Source: Neobacillus cucumis (GTDB lineage Bacteria; Bacillota; Bacilli; Bacillales_B; DSM-18226). Taken from it: a stretch of DNA of 64,000 bases. Below, one piece after another: positions 1-8,299 of this stretch; within the stretch, counting starts at the first letter, position 1, and every line of letters starts with the position of its first letter. A program made the translations under genes and the position numbers. Location: positions 124,001-188,000 of the forward strand of contig NZ_JAMBOH010000010.1 of NCBI RefSeq assembly GCF_023715505.1. Reading direction: 5' to 3'. The notes below the pieces were generated by a model. The model was not told where the DNA came from and did not search any database. It saw only the letters and a program-made list of their open reading frames with translations.

Positions 1-1
1 A

Positions 2-1330
2 ACGGTTCAGGATGTGGAACATGCAATTGATACCGTTTTTCATGCGTTTAACACTAGTGACTGGGGCTATAATCCGAAGCGGCGCTACAACGCTTTGTTA
101 GGTTTAGCACAAAAAATGGAAGAGAACAAGGAACATCTTGCTAGAGTTTTAACGATCGAGCAAGGGAAAACCATCAATGAATCCCGAGGCGAGATTGCCG
201 GTTGTATTGATACCTTAAAATACTTTGCCGGTGCATCCCGGACCGTATTTGGGCGCTCGATCCAGCTTGAATCGCAAAATTTTGGGGTCATTGCAAAAGA
301 GCCGATTGGCGTAGTTGGAATTATCAGCCCATGGAACTGGCCGGCCCTTTTGATGGTTCGGGAATTAGCTCCTGCTTTGGCAGCTGGTAACGGTGTAATT
401 GTTAAACCGGCAAGTCTCACACCGGCTATTTCAGTGGAAATTTTCAAACTTATTGACCAAATTCCTGATTTCACCAAAGGGATAGTGAGCATTGTGACTG
501 GACCTGGACGATCAATAGGTGCAGCGATGGGAACAAGCAAGAAGATCGATATGATCAGCTTCACTGGAGATACTTCCACAGGTAAGACGATCATGGAAAT
601 GGCAACAAGCAATATTAAGAAGCTGGCATTAGAACTAGGTGGAAAATCGCCCAATGTTGTATTTGCAGATGCAAATTTAAGGAAGGCAATCCCTCTGATA
701 GGCCGCTCGATCTTTAACACCGCCGGACAGATTTGTATGGCCGGTTCTCGATTGTTAGTCCATGAATCAATTAAACATGAAGTGATTGCCGGCTTAAAAC
801 AATATGCGGAGAATCTAAAGGTCGGGAATGGAATTCTTGAAACAACGGATATGGGGCCAGTTATTTCGCAAAGTCAGTTGGATATCGTGACAGACTATAT
901 CGAAATGGGACGTAAGGAAGGAAAAATCGTTACAGGCGGTTACCGCTTAACAGGTGGGGAATACGATAAAGGCTTTTTTATAGCACCAACAATTATCGAT
1001 GAACTGTCGTCATCCTCTAGAGTCGTGCAGGAGGAAATCTTTGGACCGGTTCTAGCTATTCAGTCTTTCTCTAATGATGAAGAAGCACTCGCCATGGCCA
1101 ATGATTCCGATTTTGGACTCGCTGCTGGTGTCTGGACAACCAATTTAAACCGAGCCATGAAAATGTCGAAAGCAATTAAAGCAGGTACCGTATGGATTAA
1201 CACGTACAACAGGAACTTCCCAGAAGCTGAATTTGGCGGTTATAAGCAAAGTGGTCAAGGACGTACTCGCGGTATTGATGGATTAAATGAATATTGTGAG
1301 ACAAAACACATTCATTTTGAAATCGATTAA
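2..1330 (+). CDS. Aldehyde dehydrogenase, NAD(P)-dependent (5' end cut by window)
   Basis: Member of the ALDH superfamily, which oxidises an aldehyde to a carboxylic acid with NAD(P)+ in the cytoplasm. The frame is open to the window edge, so the N-terminus is missing; a GTG at 14 is in frame but is probably internal, because about 440 residues are seen against a usual 475-490. Counted from that GTG, the cofactor-domain motif FTGDTSTGK is at about 183-191, the catalytic glutamate is in LELGGKSP (E207) and the nucleophilic cysteine is in GQICMAGSR (C241). The iron alcohol dehydrogenase follows 30 bp downstream, and a transporter after that, suggesting one operon for uptake and oxidation of an alcohol or aldehyde intermediate. 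The substrate cannot be read from the sequence. Confidence 0.9.
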   Translation, partial: TVQDVEHAIDTVFHAFNTSDWGYNPKRRYNALLGLAQKMEENKEHLARVLTIEQGKTINESRGEIAGCIDTLKYFAGASRTVFGRSIQLESQNFGVIAKEPIGVVGIISPWNWPALLMVRELAPALAAGNGVIVKPASLTPAISVEIFKLIDQIPDFTKGIVSIVTGPGRSIGAAMGTSKKIDMISFTGDTSTGKTIMEMATSNIKKLALELGGKSPNVVFADANLRKAIPLIGRSIFNTAGQICMAGSRLLVHESIKHEVIAGLKQYAENLKVGNGILETTDMGPVISQSQLDIVTDYIEMGRKEGKIVTGGYRLTGGEYDKGFFIAPTIIDELSSSSRVVQEEIFGPVLAIQSFSNDEEALAMANDSDFGLAAGVWTTNLNRAMKMSKAIKAGTVWINTYNRNFPEAEFGGYKQSGQGRTRGIDGLNEYCETKHIHFEID

Positions 1331-1360
1331 TCAAAACAGGGATGCAAAGGAGGGAATACC

Positions 1361-2539
1361 GTGACAACAGGACACTTAGTAAAGGCAGCGGATTTTAAAT
1401 TCTCGTTTAATCTTCCTACTCTAATTGAATTCGGGTATGGAAAGTCTGTTGAGCTGGGACAACGGCTTCAAAAGCTTGGAGTTAAACAGGTGTTTTTAGT
1501 AACGGATAAAGGGGTCGAATCAGCTGGGTTGCTTGCAGGATTAACTAGATCTTTGGAAAAATCAGAGATTTTATTCGATATCTTTACAGGGGTAGAACCC
1601 GACCCGAGTCTTGAGACCATCAAAAATGGTTATGAAGTTTTTGGGCAAGAAGTGTATGACTGTATTGTCGCAGTCGGCGGTGGAAGTCCAATTGATACGG
1701 CGAAGGGGATTCGGGTTGTTGCAGCAAATGGAGGCAGTATCGGTGATTTTGCCGGGGTAAACAGGGTTCCTGTTGCGCCAACGATTCCGCTTATCGCCAT
1801 CCCAACCACATCTGGTACCGGTAGTGAGGTAACCATGTTCGGCGTTTATTCGGACTGGCAAAATAATGTCAAGGTAACGGTGACTAGTCCCTATATAGCG
1901 CCAACAATTGCGATTGTTGACCCTGCATTGACAATGAGTTTACCGGCAAAAATGACCGCTGCATCAGGAATTGATGCTTTGGCTCACGGGATTGAAACCT
2001 ACTTTTCAATTCTATCCAGCCCTGCATCGGATGCACTTGCGATGGAGGCTATCCATATGGTAAATGGACATCTTCGCAGTGCAGTCGAACGAGGGCATGA
2101 AGTGGAAGCACGCGTTGGCCTATCACATGGCAGCTTATTAGCAGGGATGGCTTTTAATAACGGATTTTTAGGATTAACCCATGCGATTGGGAGCGCCCTG
2201 TCCGGACACTGTCATGTTCCACATGGGGTTGCAATTGGACTCTTACTCCCAAGTGTAATTGAATTCAATGCGGCTGCTCTTCCGGAAAAAGCAGCAAGAA
2301 TTGCTGAACAGATGGGAGTGAAGGGTGAGAACCAGGAGGCGTTAGCATCTCAAGCAGGTGGTGCTGTTGCAAGCCTTGTTGAGTCAATTGGGCTTCCAAC
2401 AAGACTAAGAGAGGTGGGGGTAACGGAGGAGAAGCTTGCTGATATTGCGAAGGATTCATTCAAGAGCGGGATGATGAAAATGAATCCGCGTCAGCCTTCT
2501 GACGATGAAGTTTTAGCCTTATTAAAAGCTATATTGTGA
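1361..2539 (+). CDS. Iron-containing alcohol dehydrogenase
   Basis: Group III metal-dependent alcohol dehydrogenase (392 aa, typical family length) that interconverts an alcohol and an aldehyde or ketone using NAD(P)H. Visible are the nucleotide-binding GGGSPIDTAK (106-115) and the family metal ligands D205, H209, H274 and H288, within GIDALAHGIE, GLTHAIG and HVPHGVAIG. The start is GTG 1361, preceded by AAGGAGGG at a good distance. It sits 30 bp after the aldehyde dehydrogenase and 25 bp before a sodium:solute symporter. The pair could run an alcohol-aldehyde-acid sequence; this is inference from position, and the natural substrate is unknown. Confidence 0.9.
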   Translation: MTTGHLVKAADFKFSFNLPTLIEFGYGKSVELGQRLQKLGVKQVFLVTDKGVESAGLLAGLTRSLEKSEILFDIFTGVEPDPSLETIKNGYEVFGQEVYDCIVAVGGGSPIDTAKGIRVVAANGGSIGDFAGVNRVPVAPTIPLIAIPTTSGTGSEVTMFGVYSDWQNNVKVTVTSPYIAPTIAIVDPALTMSLPAKMTAASGIDALAHGIETYFSILSSPASDALAMEAIHMVNGHLRSAVERGHEVEARVGLSHGSLLAGMAFNNGFLGLTHAIGSALSGHCHVPHGVAIGLLLPSVIEFNAAALPEKAARIAEQMGVKGENQEALASQAGGAVASLVESIGLPTRLREVGVTEEKLADIAKDSFKSGMMKMNPRQPSDDEVLALLKAIL

Positions 2540-2564
2540 TTATAAATGGGAAGAGGGATCGACA

Positions 2565-3968
2565 GTGGCTGCAAGTACGATTATTTTGGGCATTGCTTTA
2601 CTTTATGTACTAATTACAACAGGCATAGGTCTCTACACCAAGAAATTTTCAAAAAGTTCTGATAAGTATATGACAGGTGGAAAAGAGTTTGGCCCCTTAA
2701 TCATTGGTCTTTTAATGATGTCCGAGTTTATCGGTACCGGTTCAACTCTAGGGACGGCACAAACCGCTTTCGACAAGGGGATTTCCGCCTCTTGGAATCT
2801 AATTACTCTAGCGCTTGCGTTCATACTATTTGCTTATACTCTTGCCAAAAAGTTTCATGAACGAGGGGAGTATACCATTTCCGGTGCCATTTCCAAATCC
2901 TATGGAAAAAGCGCAATGGTTATTACTTCGCTTATTATGATTTATGCATTATGTGTAGTAAACGTCTCCATGTATGCAGGTGGTGCGGCAACATTATCTG
3001 CGATTCTTAAAATACCACATTCATTGGCAGCTATTTTAGTAGGATTGATCACTGTGGTGTATGTTACTGCAGGCGGAATGTTTGCCGTAGCTTATACAAA
3101 TTTGATCCATGTGGCATTCAAGTATTTGGGATTAATCCTTGCCTTATCATTTGGATTGGCGGCTGCGGGAGGAGTTGCTGGAGTATCTTTAGACCTTAAA
3201 CCCCAAATGTTTAGCTGGACTGGAATGGGCTGGCCTATGATTATTGCGTGGACCATTGCCAATATTGGGTCGATTTTTTCAACTCAATATATAATCCAAG
3301 CGGTATGTTCCACTAGTGACCAAGCACAGGCAAAAAAAGCAAGTATTTATTCAGGATTATTGGTTATTCCTGTTGGGATTATTGCGGCGGTAATTGGGAT
3401 GGTTGCAAAAAGCCTGTTTCCAACTATTCCTTCAGCTCAGGCTTTGCCGATCATGACTACTTTGATGAACCCTGTTCTTGGTGGATTGGTCGTAGCCGGT
3501 TTGATTGCTGCGGTCTTTGGTACTGTTGCTGCAAGTACAATTGGTTCTGCGGCTTTGATACTAAAGGATTTTTATATTCCCTTTTTCAACAAAAAGGCAA
3601 CCGAAAAGCAGAAGCTGCGGTTCTCCCGAATTGCGACTGTCGTGATGGGGCTGCTTCCGATCCCTTTTGCAATATTTGCTCCGCAAATTTTAACGACAAT
3701 CTTTTTTGCTAGAGCATTGCGGACAACGATCGCGGTAATCGTTGTGCTGATGTTCTACTTCCCGAAATTCAGCAGCGGCCGCGGGGCAACCTGGGGAATG
3801 ATTCTTGCCGTGATCATTACGACCGCTTGGTATTTGAATGGAAATCCGTTTGGCATCGATAATATTTATATTGCCGGTGTTACACCGTTGGTTGTCATGT
3901 TAATTGATCACATTTTCAAACAGCCAAAACAGGAGATTATTTTGTTGGAAAAAAAGGAGAATTTTTAA
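2565..3968 (+). CDS. Sodium:solute symporter family transporter
   Basis: Integral membrane protein of 467 aa with about 12 hydrophobic segments and the N-terminal layout of the SSS family (a helix, then GGKEFGPL and a glycine/serine-rich helix with GTGSTLGTAQ). Members import organic solutes together with sodium. The start is GTG 2565 behind GGGAAGAGGG. It is the third gene of the apparent operon after the two dehydrogenases, so it may import their substrate. A hairpin terminator at 4027-4066 closes the unit. Substrate not predictable from sequence alone. Confidence 0.85.
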   Translation: MAASTIILGIALLYVLITTGIGLYTKKFSKSSDKYMTGGKEFGPLIIGLLMMSEFIGTGSTLGTAQTAFDKGISASWNLITLALAFILFAYTLAKKFHERGEYTISGAISKSYGKSAMVITSLIMIYALCVVNVSMYAGGAATLSAILKIPHSLAAILVGLITVVYVTAGGMFAVAYTNLIHVAFKYLGLILALSFGLAAAGGVAGVSLDLKPQMFSWTGMGWPMIIAWTIANIGSIFSTQYIIQAVCSTSDQAQAKKASIYSGLLVIPVGIIAAVIGMVAKSLFPTIPSAQALPIMTTLMNPVLGGLVVAGLIAAVFGTVAASTIGSAALILKDFYIPFFNKKATEKQKLRFSRIATVVMGLLPIPFAIFAPQILTTIFFARALRTTIAVIVVLMFYFPKFSSGRGATWGMILAVIITTAWYLNGNPFGIDNIYIAGVTPLVVMLIDHIFKQPKQEIILLEKKENF

Positions 3969-4026
3969 AAACCTTTTCATACAAAAAACCAAACGGAAAT
4001 CCTTTTATTTGCAAATCTTTTTAAGG

Positions 4027-4066
4027 AGCAATATCAGCAAGTTTAACTTGTTGGTATTGCTTTTTC
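4027..4066 (+). terminator. Rho-independent terminator after the symporter
   Basis: An inverted repeat (GCAATATCAGCAAG paired with CTTGTTGGTATTGC, with small mismatches) around a TTTAA loop is followed by TTTTT. It ends the ALDH/ADH/symporter unit 58 bp before the lactate-permease-type gene. Confidence 0.7.
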
Positions 4067-4124
4067 CTGTATCTATCAAATTCTATCAAATTGCAATTTA
4101 ATTGTGAGCTGAGGTGTATCAACC

Positions 4125-5690
4125 ATGTTCGTACAAACCTATACTCCCATCACACCAGCCGGCTGGTCGGTACTCTTGGGTATCTTACCATTGTTTATCC
4201 TTTGCCTGCTGCTTATAATGGGTTGGCTAAAACCAGCCCTTACCTATGGTTTGGTTTTACTTCTAACCGCCGGATTGGCCGGGACAGTGTGGGAAATGCC
4301 AGTACCGATGATCACAAGTACCGTGTTTTATGGGTTTCTTTTTGCTCTTTTTCCACTCTTTTATATGATTTGGAGTTCAATATTTTTATTTCAGGTGTCC
4401 GATAAATGCGGGTATATTAATCGGATTAAGAATACGCTGAAGACGGCCGAAAAGGGAATAGAATGGAAAGTGCTTCTCGTCGGCTTTGGATTGACGGCTT
4501 TTATTGATAGCACAGCGGGGTTCTTGGCTCCAGTGGCGATTGTTACGGCGCTTCTGGTGCAATTAGGCGTTGAACCAAAGAAAAGTGCGCTCGCCACTCT
4601 ATCTTCCAGTGCGATACCGGCTGTATTTGGTGCAGTTGGAGTTCCAGTGATTCTCCTTGCCGAAGTGACTGATCAGCCTTTGGCGGAAACAATAAGGGTG
4701 GTTGCTTTTTTCGATATCATTCCTGCCCTGGCGGCCCCCCTTATTACCTGTTTAGCCACCTGCGGCTTTCAATCAACAAGGAAATTTTTTAAACAGATCT
4801 TTATTGGAGGCTGCAGTTATGCTGCCGCTACTTTGTTGAGTGTCCTTTTTATCTCTCCCTATTTAGGAGCGATTGTCGGTGCAGCTGTCTATATTGTTGT
4901 CATTTTTCTGTTAGGCATAAAGAATGGGATTTTTACAGAAAAATTGTCACCGAAAATATGGTTGAAAAGCTGGTGGCCGTTCGTGCTCTTAACCGTGTTT
5001 GTTTCCATCTGGAATATCCCATCCATCCAATCAGTATTGGGAATGGCAGGGAAAGGATGGCCCATTCCGTTTCTGGATCGACAGATTATGACAGAAGCTC
5101 CATTTGGACATGATGTGATATCTGTATCCTGGAAAAATAATTTTCTTGCCTCACCGGGAACAGCCATCATTTTAGCTTCGTTGTTTACTGCGTTAACATC
5201 TGGTATGGGCTTGCTAAACTGGATTAGGATGCTGTACTCTTCTTTACGTTCTGTTGGAATGGTGGCATTTAATTTATCGATGATCTCATCTGTTGGGTTT
5301 TTAATGGTTTATAGTGGTATTGCTGGTACGCTTGCCTATCCATTTGGACATTTAGCCGCTGGATATATGGTGGTAGCTCCACTAATGGGCTGGCTTGGAA
5401 CCTTTTTAACGGGCAGTAATGCAGCTTCAATTGCCCTGTTTGGCGGTATGCAGGCTTATGCGGCCAAAATTACCGGTCTGCCCGCTGTTGGAATTGCGGC
5501 TTGCTTTGCAGTTGCGGCGGTCGGCGGGAAAATGATAGCTCCTCAAGCGCTCGAAGTTGCTGTTAAATCATCCGGTATGGATTCCAGTTCCGAGGCGAAG
5601 CTGCTCAGAAAACTGATCGTATTTAGTTTGTTGGTTCCCTGTCTATCCATCGTGGTGATTGTGATGTGGAAACTTTTTAGGACAGAATAG
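4125..5690 (+). CDS. L-lactate permease family transporter
   Basis: A 521-aa, highly hydrophobic protein of the LctP family (TC 2.A.14), which imports lactate or glycolate with protons. Typical features are the N-terminal FVQTYTPI followed by a helix, the loop VSDKCGYINRIKN, the stretch FIDSTAGFLAPVAI and the C-terminal segment with GGKMIAPQ. No separate lactate dehydrogenase or LarA adjoins it, but it directly precedes the sigma-54-controlled NPN cofactor cluster, and NPN is the cofactor of lactate racemase. A terminator lies upstream, so it is transcribed separately from the symporter. A short 2-hydroxy acid is the likely cargo; the exact one is not certain. Confidence 0.85.
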   Translation: MFVQTYTPITPAGWSVLLGILPLFILCLLLIMGWLKPALTYGLVLLLTAGLAGTVWEMPVPMITSTVFYGFLFALFPLFYMIWSSIFLFQVSDKCGYINRIKNTLKTAEKGIEWKVLLVGFGLTAFIDSTAGFLAPVAIVTALLVQLGVEPKKSALATLSSSAIPAVFGAVGVPVILLAEVTDQPLAETIRVVAFFDIIPALAAPLITCLATCGFQSTRKFFKQIFIGGCSYAAATLLSVLFISPYLGAIVGAAVYIVVIFLLGIKNGIFTEKLSPKIWLKSWWPFVLLTVFVSIWNIPSIQSVLGMAGKGWPIPFLDRQIMTEAPFGHDVISVSWKNNFLASPGTAIILASLFTALTSGMGLLNWIRMLYSSLRSVGMVAFNLSMISSVGFLMVYSGIAGTLAYPFGHLAAGYMVVAPLMGWLGTFLTGSNAASIALFGGMQAYAAKITGLPAVGIAACFAVAAVGGKMIAPQALEVAVKSSGMDSSSEAKLLRKLIVFSLLVPCLSIVVIVMWKLFRTE

Positions 5691-5743
5691 TTTCCATTTT
5701 GGAAGTGATAGGCACCAAAACTGGTCATTAAAGTGACTAGTTT
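5690..5743. promoter_or_regulatory. Probable upstream activator sites for the ubiD-like promoter
   Basis: Two inverted repeats lie 26-80 bp upstream of the -24/-12 promoter at 5769. One is GTTTCC-atttt-GGAA (5690-5704) and the other AAACTGGTCA-N6-TGACTAGTTT (5718-5743, one mismatch). Sigma-54 promoters need an upstream-bound activator; the in-cluster regulator at 13626 is the natural candidate. Function inferred from position and symmetry. Confidence 0.45.
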
Positions 5744-5768
5744 ATCGTCGTCTGTAATCATATAGCAA

Positions 5769-5786
5769 TTGGCACAATACTTGCAT
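5769..5786 (+). promoter_or_regulatory. Sigma-54 (-24/-12) promoter
   Basis: TTGGCACAATACTTGCAT matches the sigma-54 consensus (TGGCAC-N5-TTGCA) perfectly, with GG and GC separated by exactly 10 bp. Transcription would start near 5796 and give a leader of about 190 nt before the UbiD-family gene. The expected activator is the AAA+ protein encoded at 13626. Confidence 0.9.
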
Positions 5787-5829
5787 TAGATTAATTGACT
5801 TGTGAAATTAAGCTCAGAGGAGCGGAAGA

Positions 5830-5895
5830 ATGCGCTTATTAATTTATAGGCTGTTACTATCAATTACAAATGTAATGGCTGTAAAAATAGGTTAG
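5830..5895 (+). CDS. Possible 21-codon leader peptide
   Basis: A short frame (MRLLIYRLLL..., 21 codons, stop TAG at 5893) starts with ATG 5830 behind a strong GAGGAGCGGAAG. It lies inside the untranslated leader between the sigma-54 promoter and the UbiD-family gene. It could be a translated leader or a small membrane peptide, or a chance reading frame. No family is recognised. Confidence 0.25.
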   Translation: MRLLIYRLLLSITNVMAVKIG

Positions 5896-5982
5896 AAGTA
5901 ATTTTGAACATCTAAACATTTTTTATAAAAAATAAATAGAGTTACCTAACATTGATTTTATATAATAGGGGGAAATGCTAGT

Positions 5983-7365
5983 ATGCGAGCTAAAACATTC
6001 AGGACATGGTTGCAGCACCTTCAATCCGAAGGCCGTCTGGCTGTTATTAATCGAAACGTCAGTTTACAGTATGAGATTGCCGCAGTAAGCAAAAAATTGG
6101 ATGGAAAAAAGGCCACTTATTTTACAAATGTAGAAGATTATTCAATACCAGTTGTTTCTGGCATTTGTTCCAGCCGTGAAGATTTTGCTGAAGCACTCGA
6201 AACTGATCAATTCGGAATTATCCATAAGTTTAATGAAGCGGTGGCTTCGCCGACACCCTGTCGATTGGTGAATGATGCGGAGGCTCCTGTTAAGGAAAAT
6301 ATCATTCTCGGAGATATCGACTTAATGAAGCTGCTTCCGATTCCCGTTCATCACGAGAAAGATTCAGGCAACTATATTACAGCTGGACTGTTTATTGTTC
6401 GGGATCCTGAAACCCGCAAGCAGAACGTCGCCATTCATCGTCTACAGGTTTCAGGAAAGGACAAACTTGGCGTCTTACTCCTTCCACGCCACACATTTCA
6501 TCTGTTTAAAGAGGCAGAGGAGGCGGGAAGGGCATTGGAATGTGCCATTGCTATCGGAGTAGACCCGGTTACATTACTAGCTTCGCAAGCAAGCACGCCA
6601 TATGGTGTGGATGAATTAGAGATTGCCGGCAGCCTGCGCGGAGAACCATTGGAAGTGGTTCGCTGCGAGACGGTTGATATTGATGTACCTGCATCTGCTG
6701 AAATTGTCCTAGAGGGCAGGATTTTGCCCCATGTTCGCGAGCCGGAAGGACCTTTTGGAGAATTCCCCAAATATTATGGACCACGCAGTAATAAGGAAGT
6801 TGTTCAAATTAGTGCGGTCACGCACCGAAATAACCCGATCTTCTATACGATTGTACCTGCATGCTACGAGCACTTTTTATTGGGAGGGATTCCTCGGGAG
6901 GCAAGCTTGTTTCAAAGCATCCGTCAAACGGTTCCAGGCGTTAAGGCCGTCCATATGAGCCCAGGAGGAACCTGCCGCTATCATGCAATAGTGTCGATTA
7001 AGAAAAGAACCCAGGGAGAGGCGAAAAATGCGATTATCGCCGCCTTTGCGAACAGTTTCGACATTAAACATGTGATTGTCGTAGATGAAGAGATTGATAT
7101 TTTTAACATGGAGGAAGTGGAGTGGGTGATTGCCACCCGCTTTCAAGCCCAAAAAGATTTGGTACTCATCCACGATTCCCAGGGATCGAAACTGGACCCT
7201 TCTACAGAGGATGGTGTAGGATCAAAGATGGGATTGGATTGTACCGTTCCGTTGAATAGTGAACCGATGCGTTATTTACCGGTATATATTCCGGGATACA
7301 ATGAAGTGAAAACAGAGGATTATGTTGATTTTAAGGCCTCTATTAAAGCTGAACATCTAGAATAG
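5983..7365 (+). CDS. UbiD-family (prenylated-FMN type) decarboxylase
   Basis: A 460-aa UbiD/Fdc family protein; the family catalyses reversible decarboxylation of aromatic or alpha,beta-unsaturated acids with prenylated FMN. The conserved catalytic set is visible: arginine in AIHRLQVSG (R153) and the two glutamates of EGPFGEFPKYYG (E255 and E260, with the spacing of the E-x4-E pair). The start is ATG 5983 behind GGGGGAAA. It is the first gene after the sigma-54 promoter at 5769 and is followed by the nickel transporter. No UbiX prenyltransferase is present in the window, so prFMN would come from elsewhere. Its place in an NPN cofactor cluster is unusual; the substrate could be an aromatic acid or a pyridine carboxylate (inference). 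Confidence 0.85.
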   Translation: MRAKTFRTWLQHLQSEGRLAVINRNVSLQYEIAAVSKKLDGKKATYFTNVEDYSIPVVSGICSSREDFAEALETDQFGIIHKFNEAVASPTPCRLVNDAEAPVKENIILGDIDLMKLLPIPVHHEKDSGNYITAGLFIVRDPETRKQNVAIHRLQVSGKDKLGVLLLPRHTFHLFKEAEEAGRALECAIAIGVDPVTLLASQASTPYGVDELEIAGSLRGEPLEVVRCETVDIDVPASAEIVLEGRILPHVREPEGPFGEFPKYYGPRSNKEVVQISAVTHRNNPIFYTIVPACYEHFLLGGIPREASLFQSIRQTVPGVKAVHMSPGGTCRYHAIVSIKKRTQGEAKNAIIAAFANSFDIKHVIVVDEEIDIFNMEEVEWVIATRFQAQKDLVLIHDSQGSKLDPSTEDGVGSKMGLDCTVPLNSEPMRYLPVYIPGYNEVKTEDYVDFKASIKAEHLE

Positions 7366-7410
7366 TGAAAAGAATAGAAAACTAGTGATGTCTAACTAGC
7401 AATCAACTAC

Positions 7411-7449
7411 GCAGCAGAGAGCACCCTTTAAATGATTGAAGACTGCTGC
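7411..7449 (+). other. Stem-loop in the leader of the nickel transporter gene
   Basis: GCAGCAG (7411-7417) can pair with CTGCTGC (7443-7449) in the gap between the UbiD-like gene and the transporter. There is no T-run, so it is not a terminator. It could affect mRNA stability or translation. It does not match a riboswitch that I can recognise. Confidence 0.3.
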
Positions 7450-7485
7450 CGGGCCAAACATATTATTAAGACAGGAGTGGGAAAA

Positions 7486-8196
7486 ATGGAAGGCAGCTTA
7501 CTATCTATACTATTTTTAGGATTTATTCTTGGGATCAAACATGCGATTGAACCTGATCATGTCATTGCGGTTTCTACAATTGCTAGTCAAAGTAAAAAAT
7601 TATGGCGTTCTTCTCTGGCAGGGGTTTTTTGGGGAATCGGGCATACTGCAACACTATTTTTAGTTGGAATCATCTTGATTATTATGAAGGGGAACATACC
7701 GGAAGAGTGGGCGATGTCCTTTGAGTTTTTAGTTGGGATTATGCTAGTTTATTTAGGCATAGCAAGTATTCTTTCCTTTAAAAAAGTCCATCATCATGAA
7801 CATCAGCATAATGAGGTTGTTCATGATCATTTTCATCATCGCGCTGAAGGTGCTCCACACTTGCATGAGCATAAAAAGATTTCCTATCGTAAGTCTTTGC
7901 TGATTGGCTTAGTGCATGGGCTTGGCGGAAGTGCGGCAATGGTGCTGTTAACCATGAGTTCAGTTACAAGTATTTGGGAAGGGGCCGTATATATTCTTAT
8001 CTTTGGCCTGGGAACGACCATTGGTATGCTTGGATTTACAACGATTATTGGCATTCCGTTTGTCCTTAGTGCGAAAAAGGAAAGTGTAAATTTAAAACTG
8101 ACAAGAATTACCGGGCTAATCAGTACCGCATTTGGACTTTACTATATGTATAACTTAGGAGTAACAGAGGGCTTATTTAAAATTTGGATGCAGTAA
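7486..8196 (+). CDS. NicO/UreH-type nickel (cobalt) transporter
   Basis: A membrane protein of 236 aa with about six hydrophobic segments. It carries the HX4DH signature of nickel/cobalt transporters near the N-terminus (HAIEPDH, residues 19-25) and a histidine-rich cytoplasmic loop (HHHEHQHNEV...HDHFHHR, then HLHEHKK). An in-frame ATG exists at 7432, but ATG 7486 has the better ribosome binding site (AGGAGTGG) and fits the family N-terminus. It follows the UbiD-like gene and converges with the LarC-like gene, with a shared bidirectional terminator between them. It probably supplies nickel to the LarC cyclometallase step of NPN synthesis. Confidence 0.85.
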   Translation: MEGSLLSILFLGFILGIKHAIEPDHVIAVSTIASQSKKLWRSSLAGVFWGIGHTATLFLVGIILIIMKGNIPEEWAMSFEFLVGIMLVYLGIASILSFKKVHHHEHQHNEVVHDHFHHRAEGAPHLHEHKKISYRKSLLIGLVHGLGGSAAMVLLTMSSVTSIWEGAVYILIFGLGTTIGMLGFTTIIGIPFVLSAKKESVNLKLTRITGLISTAFGLYYMYNLGVTEGLFKIWMQ

Positions 8197-8248
8197 ATTG
8201 ACATCTGATCTCATATTGGGATAACAGGATAAGCTATATTTCATAAAG

Positions 8249-8286
8249 TAGGGGTTGACCAGCTAAAACAAGCTAGTCAACCCCTA
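8249..8286. terminator. Bidirectional terminator between convergent genes
   Basis: A long near-perfect hairpin with TAGGGGTTGA pairing with TCAACCCCTA and an inner AGCT/AGCT pair. It lies between the nickel transporter (+) and the LarC-like gene (-) and can serve both. Confidence 0.75.
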
Positions 8287-8299
8287 TTCCTATGTATGG

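Noticed and set aside
3904..4101. Small open frame over the symporter 3' end and terminator
   Set aside because: It overlaps the real gene and the hairpin, and has no ribosome binding site or recognisable product.
7370..7486. Leader of the nickel transporter as a NiCo or cobalamin riboswitch
   Set aside because: Only one stem is visible and the conserved cores of those classes were not found.
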